In this document: in pieces, positions 35,486-48,014 of the stretch
Numbering within the stretch: the first letter of the stretch is position 1
Layout: each line of letters starts with the position of its first letter
DNA from: Pilasporangium apinafurcum
Taxonomy: Eukaryota > Oomycota > Peronosporomycetes > Pythiales > Pythiaceae
DNA: 64,000 nucleotides
Assembly: GCA_001600495.1 (NCBI GenBank)
Contig: BCKE01000011.1
Location: 227,150-291,149 of the forward strand
Reading direction: 5' to 3'
Position numbers and translations under genes: made by a program
Notes under the pieces: generated by a model
Told to the model about the DNA's origin: nothing
Seen by the model: only the letters and a program-made list of their open reading frames with translations
Databases searched by the model: none

Positions 35486-38400
35486 ATGGTGGTCAATTCG
35501 AAAGTTTCTCTTCCTCAACAACAGTGGGTGACGTGCGTGAGGGGGAACACCATGGGGCATCGACGATGGAAGAAGAAGCCGCAACTCTCGCTCTTTATAG
35601 TCATACTGGTGGACATCTATTTAACCGGTACGGTTGCTATTGCCTTTAACCATCCGTCTCTGCGAGCACTGCGCTGGGCAAGCGATCTGGCGCTGGCTGC
35701 AGCAAATTCCACAACCACTACCACAGATGTTACTGGAAATAATGCGACTTGCGATCCACGTTATGAGATCAAGAACGCGACCACAGGATCCTGTGATTGC
35801 CGTGCAGGTTTCAGCGGCTTGAACTGTCAGATGTGCGCGACTAGTACGGCGTGCCACCAAATTGCGAGCGATTTGACATGCATTGACAGCCTCATTTACT
35901 CAGCCCACAGTGACCATAAGACGTACGATTGTGTGCTAGATGAGGCGCTGCAAGCTCTTTTCTCCGATGGAGCACTGGCCGTGAACTGCAACCGCACATC
36001 ACAGATCTGCACTGCTGCCGTGTTTAAGCGCAAGGAAACGCTCAAGAGCGACCACGTGATCGACTGCAAGCTCTCTGGATGTGTGTTTGAAGACGGCTCG
36101 GGCGATAGCGATTGTAAATTGATCGAATGTAAATGTGGCAAACGCTGCTCAGCGCTAACCAAGACAATCGTGGAGACGACGCTCAGTGGAAAACCGGCCA
36201 AGATCACGCTTTCAAACCACACAGACCTCGCGATTGACATTGAGGGCTCACCAATGCCGCTATCAGCGACCTGCAAAGCCGCCGCCTGTGAAGTCGATGA
36301 TAGTGGCAGTAGTACGAGCGGTAGTAGTAGTAGTAGTGGTGGTGACGATGATGACAAGCCGAATGGGTTGCTCATCGCAGTGATCACGTGCGCAGTTGTT
36401 GGTGCAGTCATCCTGCAGTGTGTGTTTTGCTGTTCATGTTGCTTGTCGACGACCATTCGCCGTGGCCAACACGGCGACCTAGACGAAGAACTGGAGACAT
36501 TGGCGTCACGATCCGGAAGCGTCTTGGAATTCAGGCACATCAACTGCTATGCCCCCCATTCCAAGACTGTTACTTCGCCTTCTTCTTCTCCCAAAAGCGG
36601 TCGGGTGGCGAAAACATCGGATGCTAAGTCTCAATCGCAGAGAAACCGCATTTTACACAAGATTTCTGGGTCGGTAAACCGCGGACAAGTCTTGGGATTA
36701 CTTGGCCCCAGTGGTGCAGGGAAAACAAGTTTGTTGAATGCCCTGGCTGCGGTTGAGAACGGCAGTTCAGTCTTGACGGGCGAAATCCGTGTCGATGGCC
36801 GAAAAATCGGCAAGAATTATCGCAGAATTGCTGCGTACGTGCAGCAGGACGACTCGCTCTTCTCGACGCTTTCCGTGCGGGAATGCATCTTATACTCGGC
36901 CCAACTGCGGCTCCCATCGAATGTCTCTGACGCTGTGAAAGAAGCGATGGTCAACCGCGTGATTGACGAGCTGAATTTGGGGCATGTTGCCCATGCACGG
37001 ATTGGATCGATGGGGAAAAGCCGTGGTATTTCCGGTGGTGAACGTCGACGCGTGAGCATTGGCATGGAACTTGTGACGTCGCCTCAGATCCTGTTCCTGG
37101 ATGAACCCACGTCTGGACTGGATAGTTCTTCAGCCAATGCTGTCGTGCAACTTGTGAAGGAGCTCGCTAGTCATGGACGTATTGTGGTACTGAGTATCCA
37201 TCAGCCGAGCGCCAAGTCATTTTTGCTTTTGGATCATATCATGCTACTCGGCAAGGGGAAAATGCTGTATCATGGGCCACCCGCGGCTTCCAAAGCGTAC
37301 TTCCAGGACTTGGGCTTCATTTGCCCTGAGGTAATGTGCTTGTTTATGGTATTGTCATCAGCGATATGAGTGGTTGCATTGACGGATTATCTGTGTGTGT
37401 TACGTGCGTCTTTATCTGCTCTTGTGTGTTGCTAGAACGAAAACATTGCCGATTTCATTCTCGACATCGCTTCCGACACGAAAAACATCCCACTCATCCG
37501 TGCACACATGAAAGCAAGTATGACTCCGCCGTCGACTGCCAATAGAGCTGCCACATTTGTCATCGGCAGTCCAGAGACTGAATTATCACCTTTCATGAAT
37601 GAAGATGCTGCGCTTGACACTCCACGAGTTAACGATTTGGTCGGCACACCCAAGCTGGACAAGCATGGGCAGCCTATCCCACGCATGCCTACTACCCCCA
37701 TCGCTCAGGGCGCACCGAGAAGTCCACCACTACCAAGCGGGCGATCTCCGCATGGTATTCCTGTGTCTTCTCGATTGACTGCGTCAGATGCGCCAAAGAG
37801 ATCAAAGCTTATTGAATTGCGTGTGCTCTTCCGTCGGACGGCGCAGAATATCTTCCGACATCGATCGCTTTTAATGCTGCACGTGGGTTTGAGTTTGATG
37901 CTAGCACTTTTTGGTGGATTGATCTTCAACCACGTCACCAATGACCTTGCGGGGTTCCAAAACCGAAGTGGCGCGTTCTTCTTTATCTTGACGTTCTTTG
38001 GGTTTGCGAGTCTCAGTTCAATGGATTTGTTTATATCGGAACGCGTCATTTTTCTGCGGGAAACTGGTGCCATGTACTATAGCGCATTTAGCTATTTCCT
38101 TGCCAAAGCAGCGCTCGATACGTTGCTATTGCGAGTGTTCCCAGCCACCCTCTTTGCCAGGTAAGGATGCCAAGCAGACTATAATTGTATACCTATCGAT
38201 CAAATGTGTCTCATGATTGCCTGATTTGCTATTACTGCAGCATATTCTACTGGATCATGGGTCTGCAGGCGACGGTGGGGCGCTTTGTCATGTTCATCGT
38301 GACGCTAGTCTTGTTCAATGTCGCTGCTGGGTCCATCAGCATCTTAGCCGGCGTGCTATCACCCAATGTCGGGACAGCCAACTTGGGTGCTACCGTTGTG

Positions 38401-38832
38401 TACCTCATAATGCTGCTGTTTGGCGGGTTCCTACTCAACTCACAGACGATGCCCACGGCCGTGGCGTGGCTCAAGCACCTGTCGCTCTTCAACTACGCCT
38501 TTGAAATTCTCATGACAAATGAACTGAAAGGGTTGCTGCTAAAATTTGACGCACCTGGATACCCAAGCGTGCCTGTGTATGGTGACGTATTCTTGAAAAC
38601 ACTCGGCATGGACTACGCAAACCGCTATTACGATCTAGTCGCACTCGCACTCTTCGCCGTCGGGCTTCAAGTGCTGGCATTCCTCTTCTTGTCGTTGCAA
38701 GTGCCGATGCGGCAAGAACTCGCCATGGGTTCGAACGAGGATAATGATGAAATAGACGCAGGCACACAGAAAATGAACAATGATTTATCACCGACGGATG
38801 AGGAAGCAGAGGGCACAACTGTGGAGGTGTAG
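35486..38832 (+). CDS. ABCG-family ABC transporter with Cys-rich N-terminal ectodomain
   Basis: Three exons, 35486-37330, 37436-38160 and 38241-38832, 1053 residues. An N-terminal hydrophobic segment (SLFIVILVDIYLTGTVAIAF) is followed by a Cys-rich, EGF-like ectodomain (CDCRAGFSGLNCQMC), a Ser/Asp-rich spacer, and a membrane helix (LLIAVITCAVVGAVILQCVF) before the cytosolic nucleotide-binding domain. Walker A is LGPSGAGKTSLLN near residue 410, the signature GISGGERRRVSIGMEL, and Walker B ILFLDEPTSGLDS. The C-terminal ABC2 membrane domain has about six helices. This layout, an ABCG half-transporter with an extra Cys-rich N-terminus, resembles plant ABCG24/28 and oomycete relatives. It would work as a dimer at a membrane; the substrate is unknown. 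A second possible start is ATG 35552. Confidence 0.85.
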
Positions 38833-39220
38833 AAAAGAGAGGGACATGCACGTATTCTTTGGGTATAAATGTCACTTCGTCGCTGCAAACGTGCCGTTCT
38901 CGTAAAATTTGCAAATGTTTAGGCAGTGTGAAACGTTTGGTTTGGCGTTTTTTCTGGTATGGTGATGGTGTGTGTTCTAATGATCGCATTACTCGTAGCA
39001 CTGGTATGGATAACATGTGAATGTGTCCAAACAATAAATGATTCACTCCTACACGTCGACACAAACAATCATGTGTATGGAGAAACGTGCTGTTATGCTG
39101 AATATTTGCCATCACACACATAATTAAAGCCACATCAAACTAGACTGCGACGAAGTCAGTAAATGAAAACTTGCTTCTCTTTGCTTCCACATCATAATAC
39201 CTTCTCACCATCAATTCATT
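38833..39220. other. 3' region between convergent genes
   Basis: About 390 bases between the stops of the ABCG and p47-like genes, both of which end here. Nothing coding is supported. Confidence 0.35.
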
Positions 39221-40288
39221 CTAAATGAGCTTCTGCGTGATTGCCGCGCCTTTCAAGCCAGCTAGCTCAATCGTTTGATCCAGATCTACTGACACAGGGC
39301 GAGGTGGAAACCCTGCGAGCAGCGTGTATGGCTGTGCACCAGCATCATTTCTAAAAAAGTTAGAGCAAAAAACACAAGATCAGTAATGATGCTCTCACTC
39401 ATGTCATGTAGATCTTCACAAGACATACAATTGAATGATGGCATGCAGACCCCGAATCGTGTGGTCCAAGTTGAGTGTCTCGCGCAGGCGCGTGCCGTTG
39501 TGCAAACGAATCTGCAGCGTTGTCGTCGGCTTCTTGTCGTCAATGACCGGCCGTTCTGCAGGTACAGACGCTCCTTGGATCACCACATCCGCCGAATATG
39601 TCGACGATCTACGTAAACACAAAGTCATCATCAATTATCCAATAACAATACTTCTTAATGCTGGCCAGTCTCGCTTATTGCTCACTCACCCCATGGTTTG
39701 TCCTTCACCAGAGAACGCCGTATACGCCGGTGGTGGAGGCGCCTGGTAATCCTCATGCCGCTTGTCGACCAGTCGGATCTCCACCTGTTCGTGCGGATTT
39801 GTCCCTTCCAGCTCACGTGGCACCACACTAATCATATATGCACATACAAATACCATACATCAAATCCTTCCATCTTCATAAGAGCATTGTATACTTTTAC
39901 GACGCCCATACCCGCGCTCAATGGCTTCCAAGAACGGTCGATTCGCTGGATCCGATCGTGCGCGATAAGGTCCATCATTCACAGTAAACCCTTCACGATA
40001 AAACGTAATCACGTGACCTTGGCCACTACCACCACTAGCGCTACCATCGCGAGCAGCAGCTTCGCCACCACGCAGCGCTTCCTGCCGCGCGCGTTCAATG
40101 ATGTTTGCGATGTGGTCGCTACTTTCACCATTGTTTGGACCAATGACGGACAACCCACTGCCACCACCGCGATCGGATGCGCCACCAGCGTAGTACTGGT
40201 TCGGTTGTGATCCGTCGCTGTTGTCTTCACCGTTGTCGCCGCTGCGGTTCTGGTTGCGTAAGTTCGAGAAGCTCACGATGTTGGCCAT
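39221..40288 (-). CDS. p47/NSFL1C-like SEP-UBX cofactor of Cdc48/p97
   Basis: Four exons on the minus strand: 40288-39912, 39827-39690, 39608-39429 and 39350-39221, 274 residues. A SEP domain begins near residue 95 (VITFYREGFTVNDGPYRA, DPANRPFLEAIERG, PRELEG). The UBX domain is at the C-terminus (TTTLQIRLHNGTRL, PYTLLAGFPPRPV), containing a variant of the FPR loop that inserts into p97. Gly/Ser-rich linkers separate them. The N-terminal UBA domain of human p47 is not present; the N-terminus is only about 90 low-complexity residues. The protein should recruit the AAA ATPase Cdc48/p97, for example in membrane fusion. PEX1, another AAA protein, lies immediately upstream on the same strand. Confidence 0.85.
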
Positions 40289-40531
40289 GATCGCACTTGC
40301 TGCGCTTTTCCCTGTTGATCCAAATGTGAGAAAATGGGGCAGACAAGATGCACAAAAGTGCTTTACCTCATTATAGTGACTATTACATTTATAAAGTATA
40401 TCTCATACCCTTAAATAGTGACTATTCATATATGAAAAAATCTTTCAAGCGGATGGCTACACTTTGTAGGTTACTGTTATTTGGTGGTATGTTTCTTCAT
40501 GCGTTTGTTTGCTTCGTCCCACTTTCTCTCT

Positions 40532-43500
40532 CTATGCTAATGCCGTGCGTTGGTGCGTAACGGGAGACTTGAGTGTATCGCTGGTTGCAGTAGCGTCGGC
40601 GTCTGCAATGGAAAAGTCGGTGTTTCTGGCTTTCGAAAACGCAGCGTACATGGAGTCAAATTGCCGACGTGCTGCGTCCGAGGTCGACGGTTTAGCATTT
40701 TCAAACGCAACTTTCAGATGGCGTTGGAAGATAAGACCACTGTGTACAATAGCGGCTGTTAGTGATAACGTGACAATAACTAGTCACAAGATTGGATATG
40801 TACCTGGAATCTTTCCCGTCGAGCTTTTCATGAACGATCTCCAATTGCGCAGAATACATAAGCTATCATCGACAATCGGAAATCAAAAGTTAATGTTTCA
40901 TCGAGCTATTTTGGAATGTACGGATATGTGAGTGCGCAAAACTTACCGCTTGGAGATCTGCACCTGAAAAATGCTTGCTCTTTGGAGCAGCTGCAATCAC
41001 GGAGAGGTATGACAAAGCATCCTCTGCGAGTTCCATGTCTTTCCCCACGGCACGAAGGATATCTAAACGTTCTTCTTCGGTCGGGAATCCACAGTATAAT
41101 GATTTGTCCAACCGTCCTGGGCGAAGCAGCGCTGGGTCAATCATATCTGGTCGACTTGTCGCTGCCAAGACATAAACTCCCTAAGGAACAAGAAACACAA
41201 GCACCCGATGATTAGTCTAAATTCGCCACCTACTGCTAGTAATTACTCCCGTATACGCGTTCTACCTTTCTGCCTTCAACGCCGTCCAGGAATGTGAGCA
41301 GCTGATTAACCAGCCGATCCGTTACGCCTGTGTTATCGGCACCACGACGCGGTGCGATCGAATCAAATTCGTCCAGAAACAGCACCGACGGTGCTGCTGA
41401 TGCTGCTCTTGCAAACAAATCACGAATGGCTTGTTCACTGGCACCAATGTACTTGTTCAAAACTTCAGGTCCTTTTACGCTGATAAAATTGAGACCACAC
41501 TCGTTCGCGACGGCACTAGCAAGCAATGTTTTCCCACAGCCCGGTGGACCATAGAGCAACATGCCAGCCGGTAACTTGATTGGCGTATTATCGTACAGTT
41601 TGCTATAGCGCGTGGGCAACTCTAGTGTATCTTTGAGAACGGTGCGCACCTCAAGTAACCCGCCGACGTCGCTCCATTTGACGGTGCTCTTGAATAGATC
41701 AACACCAATCAGTGCCGTGGGTTGAAAACCTTGGATTCCATCTACGAAATCGTTCTGAACGACTTTCATTGGTCCGGAGCACTGCATACCAGTTTGTAGT
41801 GCATATCGCTTGAATGTCTGATGAAGCGCACGATCGGTCGCGCTGGATAAATCGCGGAGACTGTAGCCTTCTGTCAGCGATGAAAGCAACCCGAAATCAA
41901 TGCTTGGATCAAGCTGAATGGCTTTCTCAGCTCTCGCCTTCGTTGCATTATCTACTTTCATCTGTAATATCTCACGAATAAGAACCTCACGGCGTTCAGC
42001 ATCGGGGGAGGTGACTTGAACAGTTCTATCAAAAAGCCCACAGCATCGCAAACTTTTGTGAATGCTTGTATCAGAACGAGATGTCGCGATAACCGCCACA
42101 CTTTTGCGCTGCATCGCATATCCGATCGTCGCCAGCAACTCACGTCGTGCCTCTTGCTGATGTTGCGATTGTAATTGCTTGATAACCTGAAGCTCATGCT
42201 TGTAGGATGCGTTGAGCTCCAAAGTCGCTTTCCCCATCCACTCGAGGTTCTGACGCATCAAGACCACCAGATGTTCTGCAATTCGCCTCGCTTGTTCGTT
42301 GGCGGCCCCTGCAGATTCCTCTTCTTCTGGCACCAGCGCATCCAAGTTATCCAATGCAATCACGGCAGGACCGTGGGTTTGTGCATCGTCAAAGATCTCG
42401 TTCAGTCGCGATTTAACTGTTTCCATTTTCAGCCCACGTAGATTTCGACAATCAACGAAGATAGAAAATGACAAACTTTGTGAATTTGATTCCAACTCAT
42501 CGAGCAGAGAATGAAGTATCTTCGATTTACCGCTCCCCCGATTGCCGAACATCAAAGGAGATCCTGGTGGTTTTGTTCCCAGCAAGACTCGACTGGTACT
42601 TGCATCTCGTAAGATAATAGAACGAATCGCTTTTTTTAATGCTTCGTATGGCTTCGTGTTGCGGGCAAGCCGAAGTATGGAACGATCAAATTCACTCATT
42701 GGAGTATGTTGTGATTGCACAGTGACAAGGATTCGAAGATCTAAGTCAGTTGCCTTTCGCACATCCACCTGATCAATCGAAAGCAGCACACCATTCTTGC
42801 CTCCGACAAGCGCGTATCTTTCCACCGCTCCAATAGGAAGGTCTGCAACAATTGTATACATTGCAGTTGAAAACAACAAAAATGTGTAAATGATAGTTGA
42901 TACAATAAGTGAATCTCAAAATGAACGCATACCTTCCAGTTGTTTCTCGGTGAGTATTTGCTCGGAATCATAATCAACCTCTGCTAACGCCTCAATCTTG
43001 TCGCCATTCGCCGATTCGAAACGGACAATTGACCCAGAGTGGACCACTACACTCTGATCGAGCATGTCCACCCAGCGCACAAACGCGTGTCGAATGTTTT
43101 CCAGATCTGCAGTGTTCTCATCAATGCAAACTTTCAACGTAATCCCAAGTGGTGCAAGCTCTGGAAGTTTCACAACTCTCAGCTGCACGAATGAATGCGA
43201 GGAAACATCCAGGATCGATCGCATCCAATCATTCAGGAGAACATGTCCACGTCCGACATGCAGAGAAGCTCGTAGTCTTCCAACTACGCACTTTGGACGT
43301 TTGCTGTTTATATCAGATGAGAACGTTGTTTGACTATCCGCATTGGATTTTGATTCTAGACTCCAAATCGCAATGACAGGTAGATCTTGGGTGTCACGAG
43401 AGGCAGTCTGCATCACTGCACCGTCGAGAAGTGCCAAGGTTGTAGGGTGAAGCCAAATTTCATCTAGCGATTCGTTTATTGCTAGATCAGCATTTTTCTA

Positions 43501-44640
43501 ATAGTCCAAAATCAGGAGCAGATGATAACGGAAATCACATCAATATGATGGTCTAGCGGGTACATTAAACGCGTAAATTGGTAGAATGTATGTACCTGAA
43601 CGATTAACGGCGACGATGCTTCAAAGTAAAAGTCAGGGTCGAGTTTGTTATCCAATGTGTGTTGCCTTCGCTCCTTCGGTGCTACAATGACTTCCGAATT
43701 TGTAGATAATCGAGCATGCTCTCTAGCAATGCATGGGCGGATCAGCGATCATATATAAAGCAAGAAATCACCTAAGCTAGAACGGCTTACATTCCAACAG
43801 GAAGAGACACACGAATGCGAATGAGTGTATTCTGGTGCACCCAGATCGGAATCACTTGCTTGTCGTTGATAACGCAGATCTAACAAAACAATCAATTAGT
43901 TCCCACGTATTTGTCCGTTGTAAAGAAGAGAAATCATTACCTGACGCAAGAGCTCCGCTTCTAACAGGCCGGCGTGCAGTTGGATTAGTTCCCAATCGTC
44001 CGGGCTGCATGGATCCACATTGATTTGTCGTACGAATGGTAATCCTTCGACCACATGCACACCAAGAAACGAATGTGGCGCCTTCTCTAAATGCTCTTGC
44101 TACATAAACGATGAATCCAAGATAAGTATAAGGAATCGATCGTGAGATTGTCATTGTCTGCATTCAGTTCAACGTACAAGACCAATGCAGCGTGCAAACT
44201 CCGCAGAGATCTCGATTACATCACTTATTTAAGTTACAAATACGACATCAGCATCAATGAGAGCTGTAAGTATTCATTTCACAACGCAAACAATTCGCCT
44301 GATACCTGCGCATGCCATCCTTCACCATCCCACCAATCCACCCAACGCATACGCGCTGCACGTATCCTTCCATGGTCTCCCACGATAGCTCTAAAATCGT
44401 AGACCCTGTACCAGCCTATGCATAGTTACATCATTATTAAATACAATGACAAGAAGCAGGCAAGACCCATAGAAAGAAAAATATCAGAAATTGATGCAGA
44501 CAATAGACCATGTCATTGTCAATGCTACATACCATATCTGGCGCACTGAGGAACGTCTGGATAAAGGCACGCGGCAGATTCACAAAGCAGCTGGCCATGG
44601 GCATGATCACTGGCGCTAGGAAAGTCCCGCGCGTCGTCAT
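40532..44640 (-). CDS. PEX1: Peroxisomal AAA ATPase PEX1
   Basis: Eleven phase-consistent exons on the minus strand: 44640-44533, 44415-44306, 44223-44178, 44099-43941, 43879-43791, 43722-43596, 43497-42933, 42842-41266, 41180-40947, 40862-40804 and 40739-40532, 1093 residues. The N-terminus is PEX1-like (CFVNLPRAFIQTFLSAPDM; CSPDDWELIQLHAGLLEAEL). D1 has a Walker A (GNRGSGKSKILH) but Asn where the Walker B Glu is expected (ALDNLDAL), consistent with a weak D1. D2 is intact: GPPGCGKTLLASAVANE, VLFLDEFDSIAPRRG, and the PEX1-typical TSRPDMIDPALLRPGRLDKS. The C-terminus retains LQALMYSAQLEIVH and the AKPSTSD motif. With PEX6 it extracts the receptor PEX5 from peroxisomes, so the organism is expected to have peroxisomes. 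Confidence 0.92.
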
Positions 44641-45155
44641 CTCTTGTCGCTTCCTACTGTGGGTCTGTGCAGGCGATGTAGTTGTAGCTTCTGGGACCAA
44701 ATGGCGGAAATGACGCTCACGTTGAATTACTGAAAAGTGTTTACTCAAAAGGTACCGTATATACTCTGAATAATAGTCTCCTTTAGTGCTACCTCTACTA
44801 TAAAATATTTTTAACCTACTAAATAGCATACTTGAAGTTGCTGGACAACAGACACATGATTGGCAAATGTTGAAGTGCGTAGACTGCTTGGGAATTCATT
44901 CACATGATATCAGAAAAAAGCATTTCATTTTCATTGGAGCCGAATCCCATCTTCTACGCATCGATTTAACACCTTCCGCTGTTTAATAAAATAATCCTTA
45001 GTCTTACTAGAGGATGAATAGCCTTCACTGTATCACGATGTTCTTTTTCCGTTAGCATGAAACCGTTGAAAAGCACGCGTCTGTTGAATATTTTTAATGA
45101 AAACTGGATGATGATACTTTGATGTCCTTTGTCGTCTCGCTCACTTTTAAGTTGG
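44641..45155. promoter_or_regulatory. Divergent intergenic region (PEX1/CLC)
   Basis: About 515 A/T-rich bases between the divergent PEX1 and CLC genes. It must hold both promoters; no specific element can be named. No other coding signal is seen. Confidence 0.3.
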
Positions 45156-47628
45156 ATGGATTCTTGCTCCATCACCGATTCGTCTACAACGGCATCATCA
45201 CACTCAATCAATGTCCCTAACTCCATTCAAACACGAGCAAACAGCACCAAAAACGGTTTGCGTTCGCTCCAAGAGCGAAAGAAATCCAAACAGCAATATG
45301 AACGTGATTGGGAGAGTACATTCGGCAAACACACGGCACGATGTCATCCGAAAGGGCTGGTCGATGTGATCAAGAAAGAAGGCAAGCCTGTCATGCTGCT
45401 TGTCACACTTGGTTTTTGTGGTAAGTCTCACGTTATCGCCTCTTCACAACTACCTGACATAACGCCATTCTCGCTATATTATTGACTTGCGGAACGCTAG
45501 CGTCCATTATTGATTATTTCATCGACTCGTGCGTCACTGGACTGGGCAAGGCGCGTTCATACTTGCTCTCCATCGATTCAATACAAAATTCCACATCCAT
45601 AACGTTTGCCATCTGGAGTAGCTTCACTATCGTTGTTGCCATAGTGGGCGTCCTATGGACCAAGTTGGTCGACCCTGTTGCTGCTGGCTCAGGAATTCCC
45701 GAAATGAAGGCGATCATCTCCTGCGATCTTCGAAAAGAAGCCGATAGATATTTAAAGGCGAAAACATTGCTTTCCAAGGCGGTAGGGCTCACATTTGCAT
45801 TAGGCAGTAGCATCTCTGTCGGGAGAGAAGGTCCGTTCGTGCATTTCGCATCGATCCTCGTGCATCGATTGATGAAACACGTCCCATTCTTCCGCCGAAT
45901 CTATCGCAATGATATCTTGAGGCGACACATGTACAATGCTGCCTGCGCAGTGGGTGTGGCGTCTACGTTTCGAGCGCCTGTAGGTGGAGTACTCTTTTCA
46001 ATTGAAGTCACTAGTACCGTCTTCATGGTGTCGGTAAGGCGTATGTGTTTCGCACACAGAATTCGTTTTCTGAGCGCATATTTATTCATTCTATTGCTTC
46101 CGGTGGATGTTGTAGAACTACTGGCGGGCATTTGTAGCCGCTGTGAGCGCGTCAATCACACGCCAAGTCGTCAGTCTCATCCATGAAAAAGAAATCGCCT
46201 CGTACTACCCGATGTTCCCCACAGTTTTTCCAACGAGATCCTTTCATTACATCGAATTTCTTACATTTACCGTACTAGCAGTGCTCATGGGACTCGGTGG
46301 AGCTGCATACGTCTCCGTTTCCAGTATATTCAAGCAACGATGGGCTACCCGGAGCTTAAGTCATCATCCTCTATGCGGAGGATTCTTCTTGCTGCTTCCG
46401 ATCATTCTACTATTAAACGTACCTGGTGTCTTTGGACAGCTCTCGTATTGGGACATCATCAGCGATCTCACCAGCCCATTCGATTTGTCACCGCGATGGC
46501 ATTCGTTCACCTCCATTTTCTTGGTGTTAATCATTGCAGCGTTGTGCCGATTAATGGCTACGATCTTGTCCACAACACTACCGCTTCCTGCGGGCGAGTT
46601 TATCCCCACATTCGTCGCTGGTGCCACATTTGGTAGGTTTTATGGTGAAGTACTGAGCATGTGTTTCCCAGAAGATATCAAGATTCTTCCAGGTGGGTAT
46701 GCGCTTGTCGGAGGTGCTGCGTTCGTCGCAGCTGTTACACACACCGTCTCGGTTGCAGGTAAGAACGGACAAATTGGAGAATGAGAGTGCCCATCTCTTC
46801 TTGCGCTTGTAGAATTACTCACCTTCTTGCTTGTTGCCTCTAGTCATTACCATGGAGTTTACAGGCCAATTCGTGTATATGACACCACTGCTCTTGTCCG
46901 CAGTTGTGTCTACAGGGATTGCGAGTGCACTGAGTGTGTCTGGCTATGATAGCGTGATGATCCAGAAACGATTACAGTATCTTCCTATGCTACGTGTGAA
47001 TGAATTGGAAGGTATCAAAGCACGTGATGTCATGACCATCGAATTCCCAGTAGTCGCACTAGATACCACACTCGCGCAAATCCTGCAAGTATTACAGACT
47101 CAAGACTCAGAGGAAGAAGAACAATTAAGTTGCCATCGTAACCTCCCAGTGGTGGACGGTTTGGAAAACATGATCTTTTATGGTTGTGTACGTCGCAATG
47201 CCATCGAAGGTATCGTTGCCCAAGCTAAATCGCACATAGTACAGGAAGATACACCAGGCATTTCTGAAGATGAGGGAGACAGCGGGGTGAAAATGGATGA
47301 CTTGAGAACGAATAATGTACCCATCGCGCCTTCAGATTCATTCACGGATGACGAAAATGCTCCCCTACCGAGCAGTAAAGCACTTCAATCAGACGCTATG
47401 GATAAGCCGATCCACTTGCGAGCAGATGAACACATCAGATTAGACACGTCGGTTCTACAGGTCGACGCCGAAGCGCCCATTGAAAAAGTGCATTTGTTCT
47501 TCGAGATGATTAAGTGCTCGCGTATTTGGGTGACACGACGTGGGCAATTGCTGGGAAAGATCGATCGGCACCATCTCCATAGACGAATCACTGAACTGAA
47601 GCATGCGCGATCAATGAACGTTCTCTGA
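45156..47628 (+). CDS. CLC-family chloride channel with CBS domains
   Basis: Four exons: 45156-45420, 45501-46033, 46116-46758 and 46844-47628, 741 residues. All three CLC selectivity segments are present: GSGIPE, GREGPFVH (with the gating Glu) and GEFIPTFVAGATFGR. After VGGVLFSIEVTS the position of the proton glutamate of exchangers is Val, as in ClC-1/ClC-2-type channels, suggesting a passive chloride channel rather than a proton antiporter. The C-terminal half of exon 4 encodes two CBS domains (ARDVMTIEFPVVALDTTLAQ; VLQVDAEAPIEKVHLFFEMI) that often bind nucleotides. The start is the first in-frame ATG; an earlier TTG is unlikely. Confidence 0.88.
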
Positions 47629-48014
47629 ACCCATCGACTAAAAAAAGGGAATCTGCCACAACCACAACATAGAGCACGAAACGGACAAGAAGAATCCAGT
47701 AGACAAACTTCAACGCCAAACAGTCCCACACAGAGAGACACAAAAATAGCTTAGATTTGTTTCTTCCCGCCGTCGACATATAAAAATTGACTCATGAAAC
47801 TAAAATTGCGCTTCTATATATCATCAAGACAACAACAACAAAAAACAACACATACAGAGAGCATTAATATCAAGGTACATTTTAGTTTCAACGCATCTCT
47901 CAAAATATATCAAGAGGATGGGCCATGGATAGATGAATAGGTAGATAGGTAGGTAGGTAGGTAGGTATCCACCACCCAAAATCAAAAATACATAATCCAA
48001 ACACGAAAAATGGT
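47629..48014. other. 3' intergenic region
   Basis: About 390 bases between convergent CLC and expansin-like genes, A-rich with low-complexity runs. Nothing coding is supported; it includes the GGTA tetranucleotide repeat listed separately. Confidence 0.4.
47939..47968. repeat. Tetranucleotide microsatellite (TAGG)n
   Basis: Tandem GTAG/GGTA units (about five to seven copies) in the 3' region between the CLC and expansin-like genes. Likely to be length-variable between strains. Confidence 0.75.
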
